From Myotis daubentonii (Eukaryota; Chordata; Mammalia; Chiroptera; Vespertilionidae): a DNA stretch of 64,000 nt. Below the pieces are notes generated by a model that worked only from the letters and a program-made list of their open reading frames with translations, was not told the origin of the DNA and did no database searches. Numbering within the stretch: position 1 is the first letter of the stretch; every line of letters begins with the position of its first letter. Made by a program: the position numbers and the translations under genes. The stretch spans positions 90,161,063 through 90,225,062 of the forward strand of contig NC_081841.1 of the NCBI RefSeq assembly GCF_963259705.1, written 5' to 3'. This document shows positions 33,561-44,540 of this stretch, piece by piece.

Positions 33561-33827
33561 GACACTGTACCTTCCTCCCAGTTTTTTGTCCTCTCCAGTC
33601 TGTGAAGCGTAGGAAGACAGTTCCCCTGAGAAGCCTGTGCCAGGAGTTGCAGATATTGTAAGCATCCAAATTTTCTGTGACTTTCTCTTTGTTCCTGCTA
33701 CTTGGAAAATTTCTGAGATTGATTTTGCTACCGCAGGAACCATGAGAAAGAAAGGAGCACTCATGGGAGTTTTAAACAAGGACATCTAAAGGCTTCAAAA
33801 TATAAAGGTGAGAAACAAAACAAACGT

Positions 33828-33884
33828 ATACATATACGTATATGTATATGTATATGAATATGTATATGTATATGTATATGTATA
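33828..33884. repeat. (TATATG)n microsatellite
   Basis: About nine TATATG/TATACG hexamers; it explains the isoleucine/tyrosine-rich antisense open frames here. Confidence 0.9.
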
Positions 33885-34470
33885 ATGAGCCCAGGATAAC
33901 AGCCCAGGATCTTCTAATGAGATAATTGTGTGTGAAAAACAATGGAGTAAAACTGCATTTAGAATTGAGGAAACCATGTAGGAACAATGAGTGGAGGATG
34001 AATCTATTTCCCTAATCTCTGGATAATGCTAGTATCAGGAAAGAATAGTTAGAAACAAAACTTAGCAAAGCTAGTTTTACTCCATGGATACTGTGAATTA
34101 AATTGCTTTTATGCCTTTCAACAAATTCCAAAATACTTGGTTCTACAGATGATAAATTGTAATACAAATTAAATTGGTACTTAAATATAGGCCCTTAAAC
34201 ATTTTGAAATGTTATCATGGAGGGGAATAGCAAGAGTCCTTTTAAAATAATACTGTAAATAAGTAATATGAAGATCTATCCTGATAAATATCAAGACATT
34301 ATTCATATTTTCTTCTCAGTATGGCCTTAAATAAGAGTTATAGAGGGAGCGAATGATCACTGTAGTACATCAACTTTTTGATACGAACAGATTTGTTATG
34401 TATAACAAAGGCGTTATGACTAAGTCATCTGTCTTATACCTCCTAGTATTCTTCTTTTGACAAATGTTGC
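33885..34470. other. AT-rich non-coding stretch, nothing recognised
   Basis: No feature recognised. Confidence 0.4.
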
Positions 34471-34477
34471 TAATATA

Positions 34478-34700
34478 CTGAGAGTAACAGAAGTCAGACA
34501 AACCTGGTTTGAGTTATAGCTCTGCCACTTATTAGCTGAGAACTAATAGCTGAGTGACGTTGGACAATGTACTTTTACTCTTGGAACTTCAAATTCTGTA
34601 TTTGTTAAATAGGCTATAGTAATGCCCTCCTGGTGGAGTTTTTGAGAAAACAGCACTAAAATTATAATACATGCTCAATAAATTACTTTTATCTTGTTGT
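34478..34700 (+). repeat. MIR SINE, nearly full length
   Basis: CAGACAAACCTGGTTTGAG, AGCTCTGCCACTTATTAGCT, GACGTTGGACAATGTAC and a tail with ATACATGCTCAATAAATTAC. Confidence 0.8.
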
Positions 34701-34933
34701 GGTGATGGTTATTGTTTTTATAACCTATATGTACATGATCCTGGGATATTTAAAAAATACATGTCAAAAAGTTGTTTGAATATCCACTTGGAACTGTGAG
34801 TTCTAAGTAACTTAGAAAAGTTTAAATATATGGGCAAAGCTGCTATTAATTACTGGAGCCAAGACATCACTTTCTTCCAGGTAGGAAATGGGAATATCAG
34901 CAAGCCATCATTTCAGCTGCAATAGAAGAAAAA

Positions 34934-35145
34934 ATAAAAATACCTCCCCAGCAGGGGAGGGTGGGTGGGAAGAGATCAACCAATGAACTTGTATGCATAT
35001 ATGCATAACCCTTAGACACAGACAATGGGAATGGTGGGGGCCTGGGGGGTGGAGGGGAAGGGAGTGGGATGGAAGAGGTTAATGGGGGGGAAAGAGGGAA
35101 CTATGTAATACTTTCAATAAAGATTTTTTAAAAACACCTTCCCAT
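34934..35145 (+). mobile_element. LINE-1 3' UTR, severely 5'-truncated insertion
   Basis: Body about 34951-35130: the G-rich L1 3' UTR (CATATATGCATAACCCTTAG, then a run of G clusters at 35030-35090) ending TGTAATACTTTCAATAAAGA, with AATAAA at 35117-35122. Flanks TAAAAATACCTCCCCA and TAAAAACACCTTCCCA look like a 16-bp target duplication with two mismatches. Confidence 0.8.
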
Positions 35146-35584
35146 GTAAACTGAGATTGTTAGCTATTTTCTTCCCTGGGGACATATGTAAATCTTTTAT
35201 GGGCTGAGGACTGGCTTCACATAGAGGAACACATAGACAGGGGGCAAGAAAAGCCAAGAATCTTTTCATAGTTACACATGCATTGCCAAGACAGATGAAA
35301 TGCAGAGGACCCCCAAATGCATGACATTTTCCCCATAAGGCACTTACTAAGTGCTGAGGCAGCAGGAGGTTGGGTGGGCAGGAAAGACAGTAAAATCTCC
35401 CAGTCTCACAATGCTTAGGCAGCAAAATTCCACTAGAGGGAGTTTTCTGTAACAAACAGATCTTGAGATATCCACTAGAAGTGAACTGAATTTAAACAAG
35501 CCCTTACAATCTAATCTTATTAGATTGAGGTGAGTAACACTTCAATCCAGCTGTCAAACAAAGGAAAGGGCAAGAACTCCCTGG

Positions 35585-36250
35585 CAAACTTATACAACTT
35601 AACAAAAGGAAGATAAGCAACCCAATCAAAAAATGGGCAATGGACCTAAATAGATACTTACTGAAAGAAGACATAAGGAAGGCCAAGAGACATATGAAAA
35701 CATACTCAAAGTCACTAATCATCCAAGAGATGCAAATCAAAACGACAATGCGGTACCATCTCACACCTGTCAGAATGGCTATCATCAACAAATCAACAAA
35801 TGACAAGTGCTGGAGAGGATGTGGAGAAAAAGGAACCCTCATGCACTGCTGATGGGAATGCAGACTGGTGCAGCCACTGTGGAGAATAGTAGGGAGTTTT
35901 CTCAAAACCCTAAAAATGGAACTCCCATTTGACCCAGTGATTCCACTTCTTCTAGGAATATATATCCCAAGAAACTAGAAACACCAATCAGAAAGGATAT
36001 ATGCACCCATATGTTAATAGCAGCACAATTCACCATAGCTAAGATTTGGAAACAGCCTAAGTGCCCATCAGCAGGTGAGTGGATTAAAAACCTGTGGTAC
36101 ATCTACACAATGGAATACTATGCTGTGGTGAAAAAAGAAGGAATTCTTACCATTTGCAACAGCATGGATGGAACTGGAGAACATTATGCTAAGCAAAATA
36201 AGCTAGTCAGAGAAAGATAAATATCACATGTTCTCACTCATTTGTTCATC
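35585..36250 (+). pseudogene. LINE-1 ORF2 C-terminal fragment (older L1, left part)
   Basis: Encodes, with stops and frameshifts, the C-terminal end of L1 ORF2p. The frame at 35640-35852 shows [16 protein letters not shown] and [10 protein letters not shown], then 36011-36220 shows GEWIKNLWYIYTMEYY and ends with the ORF2-terminal region. This protein provides endonuclease and reverse transcriptase for retrotransposition, but only the tail is left. The element was split at 36251-36266 by the HAL1-type insertion and continues at 38230. Confidence 0.85.
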
Positions 36251-36271
36251 ATAAATTGATGAACAAGGAGA

Positions 36272-36290
36272 AAACCAAGATGGCGGCATA
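36272..36290 (+). promoter_or_regulatory. YY1-type site at the start of the HAL1 5' UTR
   Basis: CAAGATGGCGG (36276-36286) lies ten bases inside the element. L1 5' ends carry this YY1 motif at the same place, where it fixes transcription initiation at the first base. Its retention supports a complete 5' end. Confidence 0.75.
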
Positions 36291-36971
36291 GGTAAACACT
36301 GGAGTTAGCTGCCTCGAACAACCACTTCAAAAATACAACTAAAAGACGGAATGGACATCGCCCAGAACCACAGGAAGACTGGCTGAGGGGAAACTCTTCA
36401 ACTAGAAGGAAAGAGAACAGCATACGAGACTCAGAGGAGGCACAGTGCAGAAAATACAAAGGTGCGGAGGTACACGCAGAGCAGGCTGGCGGCTGAGGGC
36501 TCGGTTGTCGGTTTCAATTGGGAGGGAGTCTCAGGTTCTGAGCTCCAGTTCTGGGTGAGTCTCTAGGGACCCAGACTCAAGTGGGAGAAGCGGGACCGTC
36601 TGGCATCAGTCTGAACCCGAGGGCAGCTTTCTCTCTGAGGTTTGCAGCGGTTGCTGGGACTCTGAGAGGCAGAGCCTCTGGGGACGGGACTGAGAGCAAC
36701 CATAACTGCTCCCTCTGCCCGCCCTGTTTGATCCCGTGTGACCCGCCCTGCCCAAGCCCTGCTCAGAGCCATTTGCCAGATAGCCTCAGACAAAGGCTAG
36801 ATTAGCACCTCCCTAGAGGACAGAAGTTTTCCCACTGCAGACACAGCTGATTCTCACAGCCAGTTGGCCTGGAGGTCAAATCCCCCTAGTATTAACTACA
36901 ACAATCAAGGCTTAACTACAACAAGACTGCGCACAAAGACCACTAGGGGGTGCACCAAGAAAGCATAAAAA

Positions 36972-37824
36972 ATGCAGAGACAAAGAAACAGGACAAAACT
37001 GTCAATGGAGGATATAGAGTTCAGAACCACATTTCTAAGGTCTCTCAAGAACTGTCTAGAAGCCGCCGATAAAGTTATTGAGATCCTCAAGAAATGTAAT
37101 GAGACCCTCGATGTTGTGATAAAGAACCAACTAGAAATTAAGCATACATGGACTGAAATAAAGAATATTATACAGACACCCAACAGCAGACCAGAGGAGC
37201 GCAAGAATCAAGGCAAAGATTTGAAATGTGAAGAAGCAAAAAACACCCAACCAGAAAAGCAAAATGAAAAAAGAATTCGAAAATACGAAGATAGCGTAAG
37301 GAGCCTCTGGGACAGCTTTTTTCAAGCGTACCAACATCAGAATTATAGGGGTGCCAGAAGATGAGAGAGAGCAAGATATTGAAAACCTATTTGAAGAAAT
37401 AATGACAGAAAACTTCCCCTACCTGGTGAAAGAAATAGACTTACAAGTCCAGGAAGCGCAGAGAACCCCAAACAAAAGGAATCCAAAGAGGACCACACCA
37501 AGACACATCATCATTAAAATGCCAAGAGCAAAAGACAAAGAGAGAATCTTAAAAGCAGCAAGAGAAAGAAACCGAGTTACCTACAAGGGAATACCCATAC
37601 AACTGTCAGCTGATTTCTCAACAGAAACTTTGCAGGCCAGAAGGGAGTGGCAAGAAATATTCAAAGTGATAAATGCCAAGAACCTACAACCAAGATTACT
37701 TTATCCAGCAAAGCTATCATTCAGAATTGAAGGTCAGATAAAGAGCTTCACAGATAAGGAAAAGCTAAAGGAGTTCATCACCACCAAACCAGTATTATAT
37801 GAAATGCTGAAAGGTATCCTTTAA
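36972..37824 (+). pseudogene. HAL1/L1 ORF1p, broken by one frameshift
   Basis: ORF1p is the L1 nucleic-acid chaperone that coats the element RNA in the cytoplasm. The first frame runs 36972-37364: a basic N-terminus, then leucine/isoleucine heptads at residues 10-60 consistent with a short coiled coil. The second frame carries the RRM-like domain (NIRIIGVPED start at about 37335, TPRHIII, ERILKAAR) and the C-terminal domain (TLQARREW, YPAKLSF, LYEMLKG), stop at 37822-37824. The frames differ by one base, most simply an extra T in the six-T run at 37317-37322, so the total would be about 284 residues, short for L1 ORF1p because the coiled coil is short. No other stop interrupts either part. 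The chain stops at LKGIL. The breakage means only the N-terminal 130 residues are encoded in one piece. Confidence 0.85.
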
Positions 37825-38164
37825 GAAGAGGAAGAAGAAGAAAAAGGTAAAGATACAAATTATGAACAACAAATATGCATCTATCAACAAGTGAATCTAA
37901 GAATCAAGTGAATAAATAATCTGATGAACAGAATGAACTGGTGATTATAATAGAATCAGGGACATAGAAAGGGAATGGACTCACTATTCTTGGTGGGGAA
38001 AGGGGTGTGGTAGATACGGGAAGAGACTGGACAAAAATTGTGCACCTAGGGATGAGGACAGTGGAGGGGTAAGGGCAGAGGTTGGGGTGGGAACTGGGTG
38101 GAGGGGAGCTATGGGAGGAAAAAAAGAGGAACAAATGTAATAATCTGAACAATAAAGATTTACT
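37825..38164 (+). other. HAL1 3' UTR and polyadenylation signal
   Basis: Starts GA-rich (GAAGAGGAAGAAGAAG), contains a G-rich patch (38055-38125) and ends with ATGTAATAATCTGAACAATAAAG; AATAAA is at 38151-38156. Most of it differs from the L1 3' UTRs at 19518, 34951 and 38230, but the terminal TGTAATA..AATAAAGA block is shared with all three. Confidence 0.8.
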
Positions 38165-38166
38165 AA

Positions 38167-38217
<51 letters not shown>

Positions 38218-38219
38218 AT
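38164..38219. repeat. (TAAA)n tail of the HAL1
   Basis: Thirteen or so TAAA units form the retrotransposon tail, an expanded derivative of the A-rich end. Confidence 0.95.
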
Positions 38220-38229
38220 TGATGAACAA

Positions 38230-38481
38230 AAACAGATCCAGAGACAGAGAAGCATCTATCAGACCATCAAACCTCAGAGGGAAGGTAGGGGAGGGTGGGG
38301 GGAAGGAGGAGAAATCAACCAAAGGACTTGTATGCATGCATATAAGCCTAACCAATGGACACAGACACCGGGTGGGGGGGAGGGCCGGGCAGGGTGAGGG
38401 CCTGAGCGGGGAGGTGGGGGGCAATGGGGGGATAAGGACACATATGTAATACCTTAATCAATAAAGAAAATTTTTTAAAAA
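38230..38481 (+). mobile_element. LINE-1 3' UTR (older L1, right part)
   Basis: Continues the L1 interrupted at 36250: the GATGAACA end of the ORF2/3'-UTR junction, then a G-rich tract (38280-38430) and ATGTAATACCTTAATCAATAAA with AATAAA at 38460-38465 and poly(A). Confidence 0.85.
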
Positions 38482-38995
38482 AAGAAGTACCATCAGTTTT
38501 AAATAAACTGTTCCAGAGAACAGAAAGGAAAAAAAATGAACTCCCTGGGAATAATATTGCTTCTTTTATATTTAATATGTATGTGACACCCAATCAAACA
38601 CTACAACATATTTCAAGACAAGGCATGAAAAAGTGGCTCATAATCAAGAGAAAAAAGAGACAAAATAATTAGGCCCACTACATATGATCAGTATATGAGA
38701 GTTAGCAGGCAAAAACTTTCAATTAATTATGATAAATATAATAAATTTGTATTACTATATTTATTATTTCTACAATGAAAATGGGAGAAAGATAGGGAAA
38801 ATAAAACAGAAGATAACACGGAATTATAATCTATAAAAAATTAAAATAGAAGGCCTAGAACTGAACAAATAAAATATCTAAAATTAAGAACTCATGGGTG
38901 AGTTTGAGAGTAGACCAGAAGTTGAAGGCAGAATTAATGAAATCAAAAATAGGTCAATGAAAACTTCCAACTTAAGACCTGAAGCTAAAAAAGGG
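38482..38995. other. AT-rich non-coding stretch, nothing recognised
   Basis: No feature recognised. Confidence 0.4.
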
Positions 38996-39002
38996 GGGTG
39001 GG

Positions 39003-39230
39003 GGCTCTGACCAGTGGCTCACTCAGTTGGTTGGAGTGTTGTCCCATAAAATGAAAGGTTATAGATTGAATTCCTCATCAGGGCACATACCTAGGTTTTG
39101 GTTCGATCCTCGTCGGGCATGTATGGAAGGCAACTGATCAATGTTTCTCTCTCTCTCTCTCTCTTTCTCCCTCTCTCTTGCCCTTCCTCTCTCTAAACAT
39201 ATTTTCAGGTGAGGATTTAAAAAAATAATA
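39003..39230 (+). repeat. Ves SINE (older subfamily)
   Basis: GGCTCTGACCAGTGGCTCAC head, TTGGTTGGAGTGTTGTCC, long CT tract at 39146-39190 and the TTTCAGGTGAGGATTT 3' variant. Confidence 0.85.
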
Positions 39231-39584
39231 AAAGTAATGATAAAAATGAAGGATAAAAGATGGAAATAACAGAATAAAATATAACAGATATGTGGAACAA
39301 AGTCAAAACATATAACTGGAGTAGGAGAAGAATCAGAGAGAGACATAATGAAACAGGAACAATACTGGCAACAAACAATTGCACAATATCATATGATTCA
39401 TATTTTTTGTTAATGTTAATTATGTAAAATAAATTAATTTTTAATGTTAAAACAACTTTGCATGCACATAGATTCCTACCCTTATAACAGCCTATATCCT
39501 AATAAATTGAGACAAAAAGAAAGACAAGTATAATTAATTCTGTTTAGTATGTTAGAAATGATAACTGTATGGGGAAAACAGTAG

Positions 39585-39870
39585 AGCAGAAGAGGATTGT
39601 GATGTTAAACAGTCTAGTCTGAGTATTGTGGAGGCTTTATTGAGAAGTGGCATGGGAGCAAAGGCTGGAAAGGTGTGGGTTTGGCACATTAATAGAAGAA
39701 CAGCCCAAACAGAGAAAACAGCAAGTGCAAAGGCCCTGAGGTTAAAACACATTTAATGTGTTCAAGGAGCAGCAAGAAGGCCAGAGTGGCAGGAGGGACA
39801 GGTAGCAGGAGATGAGGACCTAGAAGTAACAGAGGAACTCATAGGCTATGTCAGAACTTGGGCTCTTACT
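39585..39870 (+). repeat. Ancient mammal-wide repeat (L2-like)
   Basis: AACAGCAAGTGCAAAGGCCC, TGAGGTTAAAACAC, AAGGAGCAGCAAGAAGGCC and TAGCAGGAGATGAGGACC occur in the fixed order of an old mammalian LINE-derived repeat. Subfamily not assigned. Confidence 0.5.
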
Positions 39871-39915
39871 CTGTTTGAAGGAATTTGTCAACATGCCTAC
39901 ATCTCAAAAATATAG

Positions 39916-40157
39916 TTGAGTGCCTGGCCAATGTGGCTCAGTGGTTGAGCAACAACCTATGAACCAGGAGGTCATGGTTTGATTCCCGGTCAGGGCACAT
40001 ACCAGGGTTGTGGGCTCGATCCCCAGTGTGGGGCATGCTGGAGGCAGCCAATCAATGATTCTCTCTCATCATTGATGTTTCCATCTCTCTCTCCTTCCTC
40101 CTTCCTCTCTTAAATCAATAAAAATATTTTTTTTTCAAAAAAAATTACTGTTGAGTG
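39916..40157 (+). repeat. Ves SINE
   Basis: Body about 39923-40150: CCTGGCCAATGTGGCTCAG head with GTTGAGCAACAACC (a distinct subfamily, shared with 60232) and B box GTTTGATTCCC. TTGAGTG repeats at 39916-39922 and 40151-40157. Confidence 0.85.
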
Positions 40158-40231
40158 AAAAGCACAAGTTGCAAAATAATTGTTGTACAGTATGATGCCA
40201 TTCCTATAAATTTTTAAACATACCACTCTTT

Positions 40232-40430
40232 TAAAAAAAAAAAAAATCCTCACCTGAAGACATGTTTAGAGAGAGGAAGGGAAAGAGAGAGAGAGAGGAA
40301 ATGAGTAAGCTCCCCGACTGGGGATCAAACCCACAACACAGGCATGTGCCCTGACTGGGAATCGAAACAGCAACCTTTCAGTGCCAGGGATGATGCTCAA
40401 CCAACTGAGCCACTCCGGCCAGGCCACCAC
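40232..40430 (-). repeat. Ves SINE
   Basis: Reverse orientation: poly(A)-complement, TCCTCACCTGAAGA 3' variant, GA-rich tract and the head ending GAGCCACTCCGGCCAGG. Only 75 bp from the previous SINE, in opposite orientation. Confidence 0.85.
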
Positions 40431-40526
40431 TTATTGTTTTAAAAGATCTTAAAGTACAAAGTAAACTCTGGGAACTGGGTGGGAAATGAAGAATAAGGAG
40501 GGAAGTCAAGGTGGATTTCTCTTAAT

Positions 40527-40872
40527 CCGTGGGCTGCAATAACAGGAAACCATAGACTAGGTGGCTCATAAACAATAGGACTTTATTTCTCACAGCTCCG
40601 GAGGCTGAGAAGTCCAAGGTCAAGACAGTGGCAGATCTGGTGTCTGGCGAAGGCCCACTTCCTAGTTCACAGCCGGCGCCTTCTCAGTGTGCCCTCACAT
40701 GGCAAAGGGACAAGGGATCTCTCTGGAGACTCCTTTATAGGAGCACTAATCCCATCCATGAAGGTCATGACCCACTCACCTCCCAAGTGCCCACCTCTTA
40801 ATACCATCACCTTTGGGAGTTAGAATTCAACATGTGAATTGGGGGGCAGGGGGCATATCCAGATCAAAGCAG
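40527..40872 (-). mobile_element. MaLR-type LTR relic (MST/MLT1A-like)
   Basis: Reverse-oriented and well recognisable: ACCATAGACTAGGTGGCTCA, TTTATTTCTCACAGCTCCGG, AGGCTGAGAAGTCCAAGGTC, TGTGCCCTCACATGG, GAGCACTAATCCCATCCATG and TGACCCACTCACCTCCCAAG in the usual order. A solo LTR with no internal genes. Confidence 0.8.
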
Positions 40873-42560
40873 GATTTAATAATAGCTGTAATATTTTTTC
40901 ACAGTGCAATATAGTTTATATTACTTATATGCATCCAAAATATACAACTATAAATATTTGTATGAGCATACACACACACGATTTTTTAAAAATCTTTAAG
41001 AAAACATGACACAATGTTAGCAATTAGAAAGTAAGTACATGAGACATTCATATTTTCTTTTTTGTGTGGTTTTTAAATGTTTTTACTATTTAAAATTTTA
41101 GTAAAGTAAATAAAAACTTAAATCTCTTTCAGTATATATACCAGTCATATACTACCTTCCTGGATTTCTCTCATTATTCCAATCAATGACAAGGGTTGTT
41201 TTGTGTAATTTTGACTGTCATTGGCCATGTGCTCTATCACTGTGGCATCTGGAAGTCTGATAACCAGGACTTCTATTCCATCCTACACACATCGATTAAA
41301 ATGAGCAGAAACGTGTGTGTTTTCTCTATGGCCCGCTCTCCACACATACCACGATGAGCCTTTGGGGCTACGGTTGTTCCCCATTAACCTACCTGAGCTC
41401 TAAGTTAGCCCACACTTCTCTGTCTTGGCCAGAAAGATAGCAGGTGAATCTTTGTTAGATACAGTGTTAAAATTAATGTATCCTACATGTAAAAACTTCA
41501 TCTTATCTATGAAAAGCATAAAATAGGAATATAAAGCATTCTTTTTCAGACAGGGTCATGTGGACCCACCGACTCCCTTCTGAGTTAATTTGATTGACTC
41601 TGCAAGACACTGAGTCTTTAACATGGACATAGGGCACTCCTGGGGTTAAACAGAAGGTATAGTCATCGACCATGGCGACCTCTGCCAAAAATAAAAATGA
41701 GACCAATTCATTGCAAGTGATGATTTAACTTTCTAATGTACTATAATCAGCCTTGCACACTCCTCATCACCCTGGTAAATGTGCTCATGAGGCTATTCCA
41801 GGCACAAATCCTTTTTCTGATTATATAATCTCTTAAACAATGACCCAAGAAATATTCCTTCATGCAAAGAAAATTACATCAGGTAAAGAGCTTTTTGCTT
41901 ATGAAAGTTTAAAGATGACTCTATCTTTACTTAATGACAGTAGGTTATATAGGAAATAATGTTTATTGCATTTTGAAAAAACTTTACATCCATATATAAT
42001 GCAACAATAATCTGACCCTTCTCACAGAGTCCTTTTGCTTGAGAAAGATTTATGAGTGTCACTGGAGAAAATTGGATCTACCTTTCTTCCGTTTAGAATT
42101 ATTCCGGCTTATGTAACAAACCCTGTCCCCTCTTCTTCCCGCTTCCTTTGCTGTCCTCAGGAGCATTTTCAGAAGAGCAGGTCTATGCCTTTCTGTTCCT
42201 AGGGCTCCTGCTGCTTCTGCTTATTCACCACCTGAAGTCTTAATTCTCTGTTTGTTACACCACAATTGGCTACTGTGGAGATAATTTTGCCATAATCATG
42301 CTAGAATTATTACTTGAGGACAGAGATCAGAGGGAAGTGAACGAAATCTAACAATGGGTCCTAAATCTCAAAGAAGAACCAGAAACAGGATAATTTTCAA
42401 CTAAATTATCTGTTCTAGCTTTGCTACATTTAAAATTAAAATTCACAGGCTTGTTCTACCTCCTGTCGGGCTTTAAAAACTCATTTCCTGGGTTCTTATT
42501 GTAGTCATTAATTTCTTCACAGTGAGAATTCTGACAAGGAGGCAAACTCAGTCACTTCAA
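40873..42560. other. Non-coding stretch, nothing recognised
   Basis: AT-rich at 40900-41110, mixed beyond. No repeat or gene assigned. Confidence 0.45.
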
Positions 42561-42846
42561 AAACGTCATCACTAGCCCTAACCATTTGTCTCGGTGGATA
42601 GAGCATCCACCCACGCACTGAAGGGTCCTGGATTCGATTCCAGTTAAGTGCATGTACCTCAGTTGCAGGCTCCATCTTTGGCCCTGGTTGGGGTGTGTGC
42701 AGGGGGCAGCCAATCTTTGTGTCTCTCATGTCAATGTTTCTCTGTGTCTCTCCCTCTCCCTTCTATTCTCTCTAAAAATCAATGGGAAAATGTCCTCAGA
42801 TGAGGATTTTAAACACACACATACACACACAGAAATGTCATCACTA
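42561..42846 (+). repeat. Ves SINE with 14-bp target duplication
   Basis: Body 42575-42832, starting GCCCTAACCATTTGTCTCGG, B box GATTCGATTCC, CCTCAGATGAGG 3' variant, then a tail turned into a short CA repeat. AAACGTCATCACTA (42561-42574) against AAATGTCATCACTA (42833-42846). Confidence 0.9.
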
Positions 42847-43400
42847 AAAATTGGTTGAGTTGAGCTGGATGAAACATGCTGACAGATCAGCAGCAGCTTA
42901 GGACTTCAGCCCAATTCAGAAATAAATTTCACACCTAAATGGTAAATCTCATCTCCACACTTTCCAAGGTAGGCGATTTATTGATGGTTCAGTCAACATC
43001 ACAACACATTCATTCACATAAGTCTAAGCGTTACTGTGAGTCCCTGTTGAACATCAAGTTCAAAGCAGTCCACACTCATATTAAACAGAAGAAATGAATC
43101 GCACAATGTCTCTGTTGGGTGTTGGCAAACACAGATGGGCTGGTACAGAGCCAGGGGCAGCCTAAGGAGTTGTGAAACCCTAGTGGTGCCTCCTTCGTGG
43201 GTTTCCATGGTATGAGGTTGCTTGGTTTACTTCCACTTTTCCACACTGGCTTCTATTCCTCAGAAACACTAAAACAATTCTTCAGGCCAATCTGATGTTA
43301 AAACATAAAAGAAACATATGATGGGAGAAGTTGGGGACATATCTTAGCCTAGTCACATACCAATTTTAAGAACACTAAATTACTATTGAAATGAATGTGG
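42847..43400. other. Non-coding stretch, nothing recognised
   Basis: No feature recognised. Confidence 0.4.
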
Positions 43401-43404
43401 TGAA

Positions 43405-43890
43405 CACAGCCTAATGTGACCCCCAAGTCACGCTCTTGTGTAACCCCTTCCATTCAAGTGGGGTGGGCCCTGTATGCCCCTCCTGGGATTAAGCTACAAT
43501 ATATCTATTAGACTCCATTGGACCAGGGAAAAGCTGTCCTGCTGGCCTTGAAGAAGCAAGTATGGTGTGAACCGCCCCTGGAGAGGAACATGTGGCTGGG
43601 ATCTGCAGGTGGCCGGGATCTGTAGGACCTGAGAGCCGCAGATCTACTACCACAAGGAACAGAATTCTTCCAACAACCACAAAAGATCAGAAGAAAACCC
43701 TGAACTCCAGAAAGGAATGTGGCCCAGCCAACACCACTATTGTAGCCTTGTAAGACCGTGAGCAGAAGATTCAGATAAATTGTGCCCAGACACCCAACCC
43801 AAAGTAAGTTGGAGATAACAAGTCGGTGTTTTGAACTTCTAAATTTATGGTACTTTTTAAGTGCAGTAATAGAAAACTATTATAGTGACC
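43405..43890 (+). mobile_element. MaLR/MLT1-like solo LTR relic
   Basis: GTGTAACCCCTTCCATTCAA, GTGGGGTGGGCCCTGTATGC at the 5' side. The 3' side shows AAGTCGGTGTTTTGAACTTC and a GTGCAGTAATAGAAAACTA end, a diverged version of the 'taagccactaagtttggg..cagcaatagataac' tail. Confidence 0.55.
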
Positions 43891-44109
43891 AATGGTGTAT
43901 TCATATTAAAAAACAGCTGCGTGGCCACCAGAAATCAAGGACTGGTGCCACCTAGAGACCAGAAAATCTACAGGAATGTATTCTCCGGATATAGTCCAAG
44001 TGGTTCAGATCAAAGGAAGACAGTGAGAGCTGCCTGCCTCCTGAGAGCAATGTTTCTAGAAGGTAGGAAGAGGAACCAGTAGACTCCCCCTCTAACTGTT
44101 CTATATCAT

Positions 44110-44540
44110 CGAGGATTCATTTGGTTGCAAGCAAAGAAAGCATGACTCAAAGTGGCTTAATAATAAAGAAAATTTAATGCTGAGAAAACATACATGTAGA
44201 GAAAAGTCTTTCTGGTGTTTGACAAGGACTGAAACAGCTACTCCGTGATGTCACTACAGCTCAGTTTTGTTTTGTTTGTAACTCCACTCTCCTTGCCATG
44301 GCTCCTCCACCCCTGTGGTCTCAAGATGCCTGCCAGCAGTTCCCAGGGCTGCACGCCCCCTCTCTCACATCCATCAGGAAATAGAGCTTTGTCCCAGTAT
44401 TCTCAGCAAAATTCCTGAGAGTCACATCAACTAGACTGGCTCAGCTCACATGCCCGTCTAGGAGCCAGGGCACTAGAATGCATATTTGGCTTAGCCAAGG
44501 TCATGTGTTCCATCCGACAAGCTGGGCATGATGGAAACAC
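44110..44540. repeat. Ancient interspersed repeat
   Basis: TTGGTTGCAAGCAAAGAAAG, AAGTGGCTTAATAATAAAGA, AAATTTAATGC, then GCTCCTCCACCCC and TCATGTGTTCCATCC follow the order of a common old mammalian repeat beginning 'ggttgcaagtaacag'. Family not assigned; a fragment of the same start is at 13758. Confidence 0.45.

Larger units (their letters stand above)
36251..38229 (+). mobile_element. Full-length HAL1-type (half-L1) retrotransposon
   Basis: The body, 36267-38213, has an L1-type 5' end (GGAGAAAACCAAGATGGCGG), a 705-bp 5' UTR, an ORF1 region (36972-37824), then a 330-bp 3' UTR with AATAAA and a TAAA-repeat tail. There is no ORF2 at all: 3' UTR follows directly after the ORF1 stop. The duplication ATAAATTGATGAACAA at 36251-36266 and 38214-38229 is perfect (its first bases may belong to the tail). 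HAL1 elements are known as ORF1-only L1 derivatives that must borrow reverse transcriptase from L1. The single indel in ORF1 and perfect duplication suggest a fairly recent insertion. Confidence 0.9.

Noticed and set aside
33772..33987. Antisense frames rich in Ile/Tyr
   Set aside because: Produced by the TATATG microsatellite at 33828-33884.
37310..37330. Programmed +1 frameshift at TTTTTTC in HAL1 ORF1
   Set aside because: L1 ORF1 is normally read in one frame; a single extra T in a homopolymer is simpler. Kept only as a testable remark.
37904..38424. Antisense proline/serine-rich frames of 82 and 146 codons
   Set aside because: They read the complement of G-rich L1 and HAL1 3' UTRs and the TAAA tail.
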